A stretch of 64,000 bases of DNA from Caballeronia humi (GCF_001544475.1 NZ_FCNW02000013.1:62001-126000); one strand, 5' to 3'. Positions 54,109 to 63,496 are shown, counted from the stretch's first letter. The notes: generated from the letters alone by a model not told the origin. Made by a program: numbers and translations.

Positions 54109-55725
54109 ATGACAGATCAAACCATCCTCGACGTCGCGATTGTTGGATACGGACCGGTCGGGCAGTCTCTTTCAATTCTGCTTGGAGAACGCGGCTATAA
54201 CGTCGCGGTCTTCGATCGCTGGCCTTCGCTGTATCCGCTTCCGCGTGCGGTATTTCACGACCACGAGATTCGCCGCGTATTTCATGCGATGGATATTGGA
54301 GAAGACGTCGAGCGCATCTCGCAACCTTCGTCCAAGTATCAGTGGTTCAACGCGGACTGGAAGACGCTCGTCGAAATCGACTGGTCGGCGGAATCGATCA
54401 GCGATGGCCCCGTGGGCTACCTTTTCAATCAGCCGTCGCTCGAAGCACTGCTGGACAAGAAGGCAAAGTCGCTTCCGAACGTCTCCGTGCAACAAGGCTG
54501 GGAAGCAACCGAACTGCGCCAGCTCTCCGATTGCTGCGAAGTGACCCTGCGTCGCGGCGTGATGAATGGCGCGAGTTGGGACCCGACCGGCCAGACGCAG
54601 ACGGTGCGCGCACGCTACATCGTCGGGGCCGACGGCGCGAACAGTTTCGTGCGCAAGTCGCAGAAGATCGAGTTCGATGATCTTGGCTTCCAGGAAGACT
54701 GGCTCGTTATCGACCTGAAGCCGAACGACGGCGTGAAGCTCGACGTGCCCGACATCGGCCAGTGGTGCAATCCGGCGCGGCCGACGACGATGGTGCCGGG
54801 CGGCCCAGGCTTCCGTCGCTGGGAGTTCATGCGTTTGCCGCACGAATCGATCGAAGACCTGCAAAAGCCGGAGAAGGTGTGGGAACTGCTTTCGCCTTGG
54901 GTCACGCCAGAGAACGCGACGCTCGTGCGCTATGCCGTCTACAAGTTCCGCTCGCTGATCGCTCGAAACTGGCATAGCGGGCGCGTGGTGCTCGCGGGTG
55001 ACGCTGCCCATCAAATGCCGCCGTTCATGGGGCAGGGCATGTGCTCCGGCGTCCGGGACGCATGGAATCTCGCCTGGCGTTTCGACCTGATCCTCAGGGG
55101 AATTTCATCGGATCGTGTGCTTGAGGACTACACGCCTGAGCGTCGTCCGCAAGTACGGGCGGTGATCGATGCATCCATCGCGATGGGCCAGGTCGTCTGC
55201 ATCTCGGACAAGGACGAAGCGGCCCGGCGCGACGAAGCATATCTCGCTGGCAACGTGCCTCCGCTGCCGCCGTTCCCAGGTCTGACCGATGGCCTGATCT
55301 GCAACGACCCTGCATTCGCCTGCGAGAGCGTGGCCGGACTGCTGAGCGTTCACGGCCAGGTAAGCAACCTCGGCGAAGCATCGCGCTACGACGACGCAGT
55401 GCCCAACGGCTTTCACGTCATCGCGCTCGATGCACACCCGAACCGTTATCTCGACGCGCAAGGCAAGGCGGCGCTTGCCGCCATCGGCGGGCGCTCGATC
55501 GGCATCACCACCGACGCGGACAAGGCCGTGAAGGACCGCGTGCTGCTCGACGTCAGCGGCAAGTACAAGCAATTCTTCGATGAGCACGGCGTCAAAGCCA
55601 TCGTCGTGCGGCCCGACTTTTACATCTTCGGTGGCGCGAAGACACTCGAACAATTGCCGGCGTTGTTGAGCGCTCTCGTGTCGCGGCTTTCGATCGACGA
55701 GAACGCAGAAGCGACTGTCGTCTGA
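54109..55725 (+). CDS. FAD-dependent aromatic hydroxylase (MhpA-like)
   Basis: A 538-residue class A flavoprotein monooxygenase. The FAD motif GYGPVGQS, the DG motif IVGADGANSFVR and the GD motif VVLAGDAAHQMPPFMGQGMCSG are intact, and the C-terminal thioredoxin-like domain is present. This matches MhpA and related phenol/3-hydroxyphenylpropionate hydroxylases in layout. It should make the dihydroxylated substrate for the dioxygenase. The exact substrate is not deducible. Confidence 0.92.
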   Translation: MTDQTILDVAIVGYGPVGQSLSILLGERGYNVAVFDRWPSLYPLPRAVFHDHEIRRVFHAMDIGEDVERISQPSSKYQWFNADWKTLVEIDWSAESISDGPVGYLFNQPSLEALLDKKAKSLPNVSVQQGWEATELRQLSDCCEVTLRRGVMNGASWDPTGQTQTVRARYIVGADGANSFVRKSQKIEFDDLGFQEDWLVIDLKPNDGVKLDVPDIGQWCNPARPTTMVPGGPGFRRWEFMRLPHESIEDLQKPEKVWELLSPWVTPENATLVRYAVYKFRSLIARNWHSGRVVLAGDAAHQMPPFMGQGMCSGVRDAWNLAWRFDLILRGISSDRVLEDYTPERRPQVRAVIDASIAMGQVVCISDKDEAARRDEAYLAGNVPPLPPFPGLTDGLICNDPAFACESVAGLLSVHGQVSNLGEASRYDDAVPNGFHVIALDAHPNRYLDAQGKAALAAIGGRSIGITTDADKAVKDRVLLDVSGKYKQFFDEHGVKAIVVRPDFYIFGGAKTLEQLPALLSALVSRLSIDENAEATVV

Positions 55726-55747
55726 CTTCAAACAAGGGGAAGAGAAC

Positions 55748-56848
55748 ATGAGGAAGACACTATGCGCGCTGGCCATCGCAAGCGCGCTAACCCCGCACGC
55801 CCACGCACAAAGCAGCGTGACGCTGTTCGGCATTCTCGACGTCGGCGTGAGCTACGTGAGCAACGAAAGCGGGCACCATAACTTCAAGGCCGACGACTCG
55901 ATCTGGACGCCCAGCATCTGGGGCATTCGTGGTGTCGAAGATCTGGGCGGAGGCTACAAGACCCTCTTTGAGCTTGCGTCGCAGTTCTCGGTGAACAGCG
56001 GCGCGGGAATCCCGGGACCCAGCGCCGACTTCAACCGGCAGGCTTTCGTCGGTCTGTCGAAGGACGACGTCGGGCGCATAACGTTCGGCCAGCAATACAA
56101 CCTGATGGCTGATTTCCTCTTCTTCCCGCCCGCGAGACTGGATGGAGCGTTCACCTACGGCGGCCTTTACAACATGCGCCAGGGGCCTTTTGCCGCGCTC
56201 GGCATTCCCCAGAATCCGACCGGCTCGTTCGACTTCGACCAGACCGGCGGAACGTCACGTGTGTCGAACTCGGTCAAGATCGTATCGGCGACCTTCGCGG
56301 GTTTAAGGCTTGGCGCGCTCTATGGCTTCGGCAATACGCCCGGGTCGTTTTCCGCCAACAACACGATCGGCTTCGGCGTGAACTATGCGATCGGCGGCTT
56401 CGGTATCGCGGCTGCTTACAACGAAACCAAGTACGCGGCGTTGAACGACGGCCACGACGGAATTCGCAACTTCGGAGGCGGGCTCAGTCAGACCATCGGC
56501 GACGTGTATCTGAACGCACTCTATACCAACACGCGCAATACGCTGACGGGCGGTGTAGTCCAGGCGGTTCAGGTCGGAGGGCTATACACCTTCATGCCGG
56601 ACATTCGGTTCGGCGCGAACTATCAGTACATGAAGGGCAACGCGCAACTGAGCCATAACAGGGCGCAGCAAGTCACGAGCGTGGCCCAGTATCTCCTCTC
56701 CAAGCGCACGACGTTGTACGCCGAAGCGGTCTACCAGTGGACGGGTGGCGACGTCGAAGGCGGACACAACGCCTGGATCAACGGTGCGGGTCAATCGAGC
56801 ACCACGCATCAGGTCATCGGCCGCCTCGGCCTGCAGACTTCGTTCTGA
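55748..56848 (+). CDS. Gram-negative general porin
   Basis: A 366-residue outer-membrane beta barrel with a signal peptide (LCALAIASALTPHAHA) and the mature start QSSVTLFGILDVGVSYVSN. It ends in an aromatic C-terminal Phe, as required for Bam recognition. Repeated strands such as GVNYAIGGFGIAAAYNETKYA fit the 16-strand porin. It lies 22 bp after the hydroxylase gene and probably provides outer-membrane entry for the aromatic substrate. Confidence 0.94.
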   Translation: MRKTLCALAIASALTPHAHAQSSVTLFGILDVGVSYVSNESGHHNFKADDSIWTPSIWGIRGVEDLGGGYKTLFELASQFSVNSGAGIPGPSADFNRQAFVGLSKDDVGRITFGQQYNLMADFLFFPPARLDGAFTYGGLYNMRQGPFAALGIPQNPTGSFDFDQTGGTSRVSNSVKIVSATFAGLRLGALYGFGNTPGSFSANNTIGFGVNYAIGGFGIAAAYNETKYAALNDGHDGIRNFGGGLSQTIGDVYLNALYTNTRNTLTGGVVQAVQVGGLYTFMPDIRFGANYQYMKGNAQLSHNRAQQVTSVAQYLLSKRTTLYAEAVYQWTGGDVEGGHNAWINGAGQSSTTHQVIGRLGLQTSF

Positions 56849-56942
56849 CACGTATTGCGTTCATGAAGCGTGCGCGAATTCCTCGTGCCGCCGCCGCTCA
56901 ACGATTTGGAGATTGCAACATGGAATACAACCCCGGTTCAAG

Positions 56943-58172
56943 GTGGATACCGCCTATGAGTGGAAAGCCGTGGCCTTGCTGTCCCTTGGCTTCGGACTGG
57001 TCGGCATCGACCGGTTCATGATCATGCCGCTCTTTCCCGTCATGATGACGGATCTGCACCTGGACTATCAGGACCTCGGGCATATCACCGGCGCGCTCGC
57101 CGTCGCATGGGGGATCTCGGCGATGTTCATGGGCAACCTGTCCGATCGCATAGGCCACCGCAAGGTCATCATTCCGGCGATCATCGTGTTTTCGTTGCTA
57201 GCGGGTTTGAGTGGTCTGGCAACAGGCGTCGGCTCGCTGATCCTGATACGCGCCGTGATGGGCTTTGCCGAGGGAGCGTACACGCCTGCGAGCATTATCG
57301 CGACCCTCGATGCATCGAGGCCGACGCGTCACGGTCGAAACATCGGCATTCAGCAGATGGCGCTGCCGCTCTTTGGTTTGGGCATCGCGCCGATCCTCGT
57401 CACGCAATTGCTCAAAGTGCTGCCGTGGCACTGGATATTCGCGGTGGTATCGATTCCTGGTTTGCTGGTTGCTTACCTGATGTTGAAGGTGTTGCGCAAT
57501 ACTCAAGCTACGTCCGCTGCACAGCACACGGCGACGCACGATGCCACCACCCACAAGTGGACCGATGTCTTTCGCTATCGGAACATACCGTTGAACATCG
57601 TCGGCATGTTGTGCTGGCTGACGTGCCTCGTCGTACTGAGCGCGCTCTTCCCAAGCTACCTGATCGACTACCTCCACCTGAGCATGCAGCAGATGGGCTA
57701 CGTGCTTTCGGCGATCGGTTTCGGCGGCACGCTTGGCACCCTCGTGATGCCGGCTCTTTCCGATAGACTCGGCAGAAAGCCGGTCATGATCTTCTCGGTA
57801 GCCGGCGCGGCCGTGTTCCTGTTCCTTCTCATGCGAACCGGTGCGAACCCGTCGATGCTTTTCACGTACCTTACGCTCACGCTTTTTTTCGTATTCAGCA
57901 TGATCACGCTGACAGTGGGACCGTTGAGTGCGGAATCGGTGCCGGCGAAGCTGATGTCGACGGCTTCAGGACTGGTGGTCGGCATCGGCGAAGTTTTCGG
58001 AGGCGGACTTGCCCCGGCGATAGCGGGTTACATCGCGAAGCATTTCGGCATTCAGTACATCATGCATCTCGGGTTGGCGGCGCTCGCTATCGGGTTTGTC
58101 GTAGCGCTCAGTCTGAAGGAGACGGCGCCGTCGAGGAGGAGCGTGCAGGCACCAGCCGTCGCATTGGACTGA
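56943..58172 (+). CDS. MFS transporter (start region apparently frameshifted)
   Basis: About 409 residues with twelve helices, of the aromatic acid/sugar acid MFS type (FGLVGIDRFMIMPLFPVMM, MGNLSDRIGHRKVIIP between helices 2 and 3). In-frame translation can start at the GTG at 56943, but that has a poor ribosome-binding site. An ATG at 56920 with GGAG upstream is one frame off. One extra C in the CCCC run at 56931-56934 would join them as MEYNPRFKVDTAYEWK, where FKVDTAYEWK looks conserved. It probably imports the aromatic or sugar-acid substrate. Confidence 0.82.
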   Translation: MDTAYEWKAVALLSLGFGLVGIDRFMIMPLFPVMMTDLHLDYQDLGHITGALAVAWGISAMFMGNLSDRIGHRKVIIPAIIVFSLLAGLSGLATGVGSLILIRAVMGFAEGAYTPASIIATLDASRPTRHGRNIGIQQMALPLFGLGIAPILVTQLLKVLPWHWIFAVVSIPGLLVAYLMLKVLRNTQATSAAQHTATHDATTHKWTDVFRYRNIPLNIVGMLCWLTCLVVLSALFPSYLIDYLHLSMQQMGYVLSAIGFGGTLGTLVMPALSDRLGRKPVMIFSVAGAAVFLFLLMRTGANPSMLFTYLTLTLFFVFSMITLTVGPLSAESVPAKLMSTASGLVVGIGEVFGGGLAPAIAGYIAKHFGIQYIMHLGLAALAIGFVVALSLKETAPSRRSVQAPAVALD

Positions 58173-58211
58173 TCGCGTGATGCGTTCATGCTTGCCTCAG
58201 CGGTCCAATCG

Positions 58212-59150
58212 TTACGAAGAATCAGAGTTCCGGGACTGGAAGGTTCCCAGCTGCATTGCAAGGCGCCGTGCACATTCCAGTCCGAACGCGGTGGGTGCGA
58301 CGCCGCGATCGTGCTGCACGTCGAAACCCATTCGCCATGCTGCAATTCTCTTGCCGTAACACGTGAGAGCGTCGAGCGATTGCATCACGAAGACGATCGC
58401 CGGTAGTGTCTGGGCATACAGTGCTTCGGCTCTTTGCTCGCGCCCGTCAGCGAACGCCTGTTGTATCGCGACCTGCCAGTCGAATGTGTCCGGCGCAACG
58501 ATCAGTCCGGCGCATCCGGCTCGCAGGTTGTCGACTAATTCCTGTCCACCCCTGCCATTGAAGACTGGTAACGTATGACCGAGCGCGTGCAGTTGGTCGA
58601 TGGTGCGTTCAATGGTGGTCGCAGGTCCCTCGCCTTTGAGCAGGCGAAAATTGGGACATCGACTTGCAAGCGCCACGATGGATTCCGCCGACAGACCGAC
58701 GCCGAGATATTCCGGCGCGTTCTGGATGCCGACCGGAGCGCGTGTGCGCTGCATCACCGCAGCGAAGAAGTCGAAGTAGAACGAGTCCGGCTTGTCGCGC
58801 ATCGACGGCGGCTGAAGAATCAGCCACGAAGCGCCACGCTCGACAGCGTAATCAGCGAGAGCAACTTGCGCATCCACGGTGTCGCCCGTGATCGTGACGA
58901 CGAGCGGTACGCGTGCTGCAAGGTCTTCGCTGGCCCAGTCGATCAGTTGATGTTTCTCATCGAGCGTGAGCCGATGTACTTCTGTCGCGAGGCCCAGTAT
59001 GACGATGCTTCGCGCGCCAGCCGCGATCGTCGTATCGATCTGCGTGCGGAGTGCCTGGCGATCCAATTGGTTATGGGCGTCGAAATATGCATAAAGCACG
59101 GGCCAGATTCCGCTCGGGGAAGAGTCGGTGTCGGCTGCCATCGTTATCAT
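58212..59150 (-). CDS. DapA-family aldolase/dehydratase
   Basis: A 312-residue TIM-barrel enzyme. The Schiff-base Lys lies in NFRLLKGEGPATT, and the region VGIQNAPEYLGVGLS corresponds to the family's catalytic loop. The sequence fits 2-keto-3-deoxy sugar acid dehydratases/aldolases better than true dihydrodipicolinate synthase. It lies 17 bp downstream of an IlvD/Edd dehydratase gene, which supports a two-step sugar-acid route. An internal ATG at 59138 is also possible. Confidence 0.87.
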   Translation of the reverse strand: MITMAADTDSSPSGIWPVLYAYFDAHNQLDRQALRTQIDTTIAAGARSIVILGLATEVHRLTLDEKHQLIDWASEDLAARVPLVVTITGDTVDAQVALADYAVERGASWLILQPPSMRDKPDSFYFDFFAAVMQRTRAPVGIQNAPEYLGVGLSAESIVALASRCPNFRLLKGEGPATTIERTIDQLHALGHTLPVFNGRGGQELVDNLRAGCAGLIVAPDTFDWQVAIQQAFADGREQRAEALYAQTLPAIVFVMQSLDALTCYGKRIAAWRMGFDVQHDRGVAPTAFGLECARRLAMQLGTFQSRNSDSS

Positions 59151-59167
59151 CTGCCGTCCAGTTTGGT

Positions 59168-60880
59168 TCAGTGGGAGTCGCGCGGCACCGGTGCGCCGCT
59201 CGATCCGACCAGAAAGTCGAGATCCGCGCCTTGGTCCGCTTGCAGGACGTGTTCGACGTAGAGCTTGTAATAACCGCGGGTGGGCGGCGTTGGCGGCTGC
59301 CAGGCTGCGCGGCGACGCGCGAGTTCATCGTCGGTGACTTCCAGATGCAGACGGCGTGCGTCGACGTCGAGTTCGATCATGTCGCCGGTCTGCACGAACG
59401 CGAGCGGTCCGCCCGCCGCCGCTTCCGGCGAGACGTGCAGCACGACCGCGCCGTATGCCGTGCCGCTCATGCGGCCATCTGAAATGCGGACCATGTCGGT
59501 GATGCCCTTTTGCAGCACCTTTTTCGGCAGCGGCATGTTGCCGACTTCCGCAAAGCCCGGATAACCCTTCGGCCCCGCGCCCTTCAGCACCATCACGCAA
59601 TTTTCGTCGATATCGAGCGTTTCGTCATCGACCTTCTCGTGCAGTTCCTCGATCGTCTCGAATACGACTGCGCGTCCGCGATGCTTCAGGAGGCTCGCCG
59701 TCGCCGCCGACGGCTTGATCACCGCGCCGTTCGGCGCGAGATTGCCTCTTAACACGGCAATGCCCGCCTTCGGCTTGAACGGCGCTTCGAACGTCGTGAT
59801 GACCTTTTCGTCGTAGTTCGGCGCATTGCTGACGTTGTCCCAGATCGTCTTGCCGTTGACCGTCAGCGCGTCTTTATGCAGCAGCCCCTGGTCGCCCATC
59901 AGCTTCAACACGGCCGGCAAACCGCCCGCGTAGTAAAAATCCTCCATCAGAAACTCACCTGAAGGTTGCAAATTCACCAGACACGGCACGTTCGACCCGA
60001 GCTCGAAATCTTCCAGCGAGAGTTGGACGCCGATGCGCCTGGCCAGCGCGATCAGATGGACCACCGCGTTGGTCGATCCGCCGATCGCCGCGTTCGTGCG
60101 GATCGCGTTCTCGAAGGCCTCGCGCGTTAGGATCTTGTCCATCGTGAGGTCTTCGCGAACCATGTCGACGATGCGCCGCCCCGCCATGTGCGCGAGCACC
60201 TGGCGCCGTGCATCGACCGCCGGAATCGCCGCGTTGTGCGGCAGACCCATGCCGAGCGATTCGACCATCGACGCCATCGTCGAAGCCGTGCCCATCGTCA
60301 TGCAGTGTCCGCGTGAGCGGTTCATGCACGATTCGGCCTCGGTGAATTCCTCATGCGTCATTGTCCCGGCGCGCACTTCCTCCGACATCTGCCACACGCC
60401 CGTGCCCGAGCCGATTGTCTTGCCACGAAAGCGGCCATTGAGCATCGGGCCACCGGACACGGCCAGCGCTGGCAGATTGCACGACGCGGCGCCCATCAAA
60501 AGCGCGGGCGTCGTCTTGTCGCAACCGACGAGCAGGATCACACCGTCCATCGGATTGCCGCGAATCGATTCCTCGACGTCCATCGAAGCCAGATTGCGGA
60601 ACAGCATCGCGGTCGGCCGCAGATTCGACTCGCCAAGCGACATCACCGGAAACTCGAGCGGCAAGCCGCCCGCCTCGCGCACGCCGCGCTTCACATACTC
60701 GGCGAGTTCTCGAAAATGTGCGTTGCACGGCGTCAATTCCGACCACGTATTACAGATGCCGATCACCGGCCGGCCGTCGAAATTGTCGTGCGGAATGCCC
60801 TGGTTCTTCATCCACGAACGGTGGATGAAACTGTCCTTGTCGTTCCCGCCGAACCAGCTTTGCGAGCGAAGCTTGCGCAT
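59168..60880 (-). CDS. IlvD/Edd-family sugar-acid dehydratase
   Basis: A 570-residue Fe-S dehydratase. Conserved features are GICNTWSELTPCNAHFRELAE, the cluster cysteine in VGCDKTTPALLMG, ESCMNRSRGHCMTMGTAST and DGRMSGTAYGAVVLHVSPEAAAGGPL. The pattern suits L-arabinonate/galactonate-type dehydratases rather than IlvD itself. The start at 60880 begins MRKLRSQSWFGG; the frame is open upstream but lacks a site. The product would be a 2-keto-3-deoxy sugar acid for the DapA-like enzyme. Confidence 0.9.
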   Translation of the reverse strand: MRKLRSQSWFGGNDKDSFIHRSWMKNQGIPHDNFDGRPVIGICNTWSELTPCNAHFRELAEYVKRGVREAGGLPLEFPVMSLGESNLRPTAMLFRNLASMDVEESIRGNPMDGVILLVGCDKTTPALLMGAASCNLPALAVSGGPMLNGRFRGKTIGSGTGVWQMSEEVRAGTMTHEEFTEAESCMNRSRGHCMTMGTASTMASMVESLGMGLPHNAAIPAVDARRQVLAHMAGRRIVDMVREDLTMDKILTREAFENAIRTNAAIGGSTNAVVHLIALARRIGVQLSLEDFELGSNVPCLVNLQPSGEFLMEDFYYAGGLPAVLKLMGDQGLLHKDALTVNGKTIWDNVSNAPNYDEKVITTFEAPFKPKAGIAVLRGNLAPNGAVIKPSAATASLLKHRGRAVVFETIEELHEKVDDETLDIDENCVMVLKGAGPKGYPGFAEVGNMPLPKKVLQKGITDMVRISDGRMSGTAYGAVVLHVSPEAAAGGPLAFVQTGDMIELDVDARRLHLEVTDDELARRRAAWQPPTPPTRGYYKLYVEHVLQADQGADLDFLVGSSGAPVPRDSH

Positions 60881-60924
60881 GTCGTCTCCCTCTGTGTCTG
60901 TCGATTGCCTTTGATGATGCTGCA

Positions 60925-61602
60925 TTAAGCGGCTAGAGATTCATTGGCGCAATGGGTTGTCCACCCGAGCCCACGCACATTGCGAATCAGTGATTGACCA
61001 AACTTCTTCCGAATCGAATGGATCAATACATCAAGTGAATTGCTTTCTACTTCGCGTCCCCAGCCGTATATCCGGTCTTCTAGTTGCCGGCGCGACAGAA
61101 TCGCACCGGGTCTTTCAAGAAAACAGTGCATCAAGGCAAATTCGCGGGCAGAAAGGGCCGATGCAACACCATTGCAATATAGCGTGCGTTTCTGGAGATC
61201 GAGGCCAAGTGATTCGTCCCCGATCCGCGATGTTGCGCAACCAGCCCTGCGCCGCAACACTGCTCGCAAGCGAGCCAGAAGCTCTGGAACATCGACGGAT
61301 TTGAGCATGCAATCGTCGGCGCCCACATCAAGGCTGCGCACACGCATGTCCGGATCATCGCGCGCGGTCAGGCTCAGCACAGGCACGGGGTTGCCCGCGG
61401 CACGCAGCGCCATGAGCATGTTCATCCCGCCGACGGCCGATGGCCCGAGATCCAGCAGCACGGCTGCATAGCAGGTGGATACGATGTTCACGTTATCTGT
61501 CTTGCCGTGCCGTATCCAGTCGACGGTGTAGTGCGCTTCCTTCAGCGCGCGAAAGAGATTTCGACCAATCTGCAAATCGCCTTCAACCATTAAAACTCGC
61601 AT
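60925..61602 (-). CDS. OmpR-type response regulator with degenerate receiver
   Basis: A 225-residue winged-helix response regulator. The phosphoacceptor Asp51 (AVLLDLGPS), Thr79 and Lys101 are kept, and the DNA-binding domain is normal (SAREFALMHCFLERPGAILSRRQLEDRIYGWG). Two changes stand out: the acidic pair reads VEGD, so the Mg-binding Asp of the usual VEDD is Gly8, and the K-P after beta5 reads K-S. No sensor kinase is adjacent. Phosphorylation-independent control is possible. Confidence 0.88.
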   Translation of the reverse strand: MRVLMVEGDLQIGRNLFRALKEAHYTVDWIRHGKTDNVNIVSTCYAAVLLDLGPSAVGGMNMLMALRAAGNPVPVLSLTARDDPDMRVRSLDVGADDCMLKSVDVPELLARLRAVLRRRAGCATSRIGDESLGLDLQKRTLYCNGVASALSAREFALMHCFLERPGAILSRRQLEDRIYGWGREVESNSLDVLIHSIRKKFGQSLIRNVRGLGWTTHCANESLAA

Positions 61603-61814
61603 CTTTTCCTCAGTACATAGTCCAAGACATTGACTCGGATTTGTTCCGGACGAATGTCTGGGTGTGGTGACTTCCCCCGTTCGATTTGAATGACGTTTTA
61701 GGTTATCTGTCGCCCATCCAGGAAAGACGATTTCCCGTCGACATCGAGATAATATGAGCTATGCTCATGTTTTGAAACTCGCGTTTCCAGAGTCCTCATT
61801 CAATTGAAATAATC

Positions 61815-62435
61815 ATGGAAAATCAACAGGATAGACGGCGCAGGCCGCAGCAGGAGCGTGCTCAGCACAAGGTCGAACTCATGTTAGAGGCGGCTATCCA
61901 GTTGCTGGAGACGGGCAGCATCGAGACGCTCACGACGAACGCCGTGGCGGCAAAGGCGGGTGTCAGCATTGGCACGCTGTATCAGTACTTCGGCAGCAAG
62001 TCCGCGCTGCTCGACGCGCTGGTAACGCGCGAGTTGGGCGCGATGTCGGACAAGATTATGGGTTCGCTGCACACATCGACGCGGGCTTCGGCGGGAGACC
62101 GGATACGCACCACCTTGAGTGCGGTCACGGCCGCATACGGCGGACGCAATCGCGTCCATCGGCTGCTGATCGAACATGCGTCGACGAACAGATCGGGCGG
62201 ACGACTATCACCGTTGTACGCGCAACTGATTGATCTTTGGACCCGGGAAGGTGTGGCGTCCCCGGGCGGGACCGCACGCAAGCTCACGGCTGCTGAAGCC
62301 TTCGTGTTGACGTATGCGATGGCAGGCGTGCTGCGCACGATGGCAGCCAGCGAAGACGCGCCGCCGGCGCAAGAAGTAGAGGATGCGCTCGTGCGGCTCG
62401 TTGTCGGCTTTCTGAGAAAAGAGGGTCCTGGGTGA
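61815..62435 (+). CDS. TetR-family transcriptional regulator
   Basis: A 206-residue TetR protein with a strongly basic N-terminus (DRRRRPQQERAQHKVELMLEAA) and the HTH VAAKAGVSIGTLYQYFGSKSALL. The C-terminal domain is helical with a conserved-looking AFVLTYAMAGVLRTM. No target is evident; it is followed by a strong bidirectional terminator. Confidence 0.9.
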   Translation: MENQQDRRRRPQQERAQHKVELMLEAAIQLLETGSIETLTTNAVAAKAGVSIGTLYQYFGSKSALLDALVTRELGAMSDKIMGSLHTSTRASAGDRIRTTLSAVTAAYGGRNRVHRLLIEHASTNRSGGRLSPLYAQLIDLWTREGVASPGGTARKLTAAEAFVLTYAMAGVLRTMAASEDAPPAQEVEDALVRLVVGFLRKEGPG

Positions 62436-62468
62436 GCGGTACCGTTCGATGCGGGCGATGGCGTGGCG

Positions 62469-62500
62469 GTGCGCAGCCGTCGATGATGACGGCTGCGCAC
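62469..62500. terminator. Perfect 13-bp hairpin between convergent genes
   Basis: GTGCGCAGCCGTC (62469-62481) pairs perfectly with 62488-62500 around a 6-nt loop. It sits between the TetR gene and the convergent TerB-like gene; T-runs are short on both sides. Confidence 0.75.
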
Positions 62501-62504
62501 TCAG

Positions 62505-62954
62505 TCATTCCACGCGATGCGGCCGCGCGAGTCTGATCACCTCGCGTGGACGCGCCCAGTCCGCGTGCTCCGGCAATTCCCACGCCGCGCGAAGCAGACG
62601 AAGAAATCCGGCTTCTCCCGCAGAGACATGCCTGTCTGCGTGGATGGCTTCCTTGCATAGCCAGATCACGTCACGCCGCATTTGCCAGTCCTGCACATCG
62701 GCGGCGAGTTGCACGACGATAGCCGGATCGAGCCTGCACGCGTCGCCCCAATCCAGATAAGCGGACCAGGTCAGGTCTTCGCACAGACTCTGTACGACGA
62801 CAAGAAACTGATGCGGGCGCAACGACAATCGTCGTTCGATGTCGTGGCGAACGAGTGCTTCGATCTCGTCCGCTCCGAGGTATCCGTCCGATAGCAGGCA
62901 GGCCGCGACGATGCGTGCTGCGGCTTCAGGACTGTCGCATTGATAGTGGCGCAT
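62505..62954 (-). CDS. TerB-like/small helical hypothetical protein
   Basis: A 149-residue helical protein starting MRHYQCDSPEAA behind AAGGAGAA. The repeated pattern AARIVAACLLSDGYLGADEIEAL and HADRHVSAGEAGFLRLL resembles the TerB fold of tellurite-resistance-related proteins, with an acidic metal-loop look (SDGYLGADE; HADRHVSAGE). Assignment is by pattern only. It lies 26 bp after the DUF3563 gene, so the two are probably co-transcribed. Confidence 0.72.
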   Translation of the reverse strand: MRHYQCDSPEAAARIVAACLLSDGYLGADEIEALVRHDIERRLSLRPHQFLVVVQSLCEDLTWSAYLDWGDACRLDPAIVVQLAADVQDWQMRRDVIWLCKEAIHADRHVSAGEAGFLRLLRAAWELPEHADWARPREVIRLARPHRVE

Positions 62955-62980
62955 ATCGATTCTCCTTGTCTGTAGATGGG

Positions 62981-63166
62981 TCACCGTTCGTTGTCGCGTG
63001 GCGTGACGTATGAATGCAGGCTGAACGGATAGCCGCCGCTGTCGAGATGACGAATGCGGCGTTCGAGGTCCACGAGATCGGTCGACGAGGCCAGATAGTC
63101 ATCGCGTTCCTCGTAGTGTGAAGGGGGGAACAACGGTCCCAGCATGTCGGACAGTGCGGCAAACAT
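62981..63166 (-). CDS. DUF3563-family small protein
   Basis: A 61-residue protein, MFAALSDMLGPLFPP, with GGAG upstream. The core RDDYLASSTDLVDLERRIRHLD and the aromatic end match the DUF3563 family, which is common in burkholderias. It has no signal peptide and is probably a cytoplasmic coiled coil. Function unknown. Confidence 0.85.
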   Translation of the reverse strand: MFAALSDMLGPLFPPSHYEERDDYLASSTDLVDLERRIRHLDSGGYPFSLHSYVTPRDNER

Positions 63167-63496
63167 GATGCGCTCCTTGAGTGGCGCGACGCATGTCGGG
63201 CCGGCGGTCCGCATCGTCGCTTCAGTCCGATGCATGTCAACGCGTTGGTCGCGTCTGACTGGCGGTTCGAACCTGAACCTGTGCATCGACGTACGAATCG
63301 TAGGTCGCGTGAATTAGCAGGGAATGAGGCTTCGCGAAGGCCCTCCCGGAGCCGCTGACCGCAGAGCGTGACCGGCTGTCGTGGGGCCGGGTAAGAAATC
63401 CCTGTTTCCAGCCGGACATTGATTCACTCTGCGATTAGCGATACTCTTAAATCGTTCGTGATCGTCGAATGCTGGGCAACCCGGAGGCACCGTTTC
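63167..63496. other. Non-coding gap before the RNase-fold lipoprotein
   Basis: A 330-bp divergent gap presumably holding promoters for both flanking genes. No palindrome, hairpin or gene stood out. Confidence 0.5.

Noticed and set aside
56745-56942. N-terminal extension of the MFS frame into the porin gene
   Set aside because: It overlaps the end of the porin gene and has no similarity to MFS N-termini.
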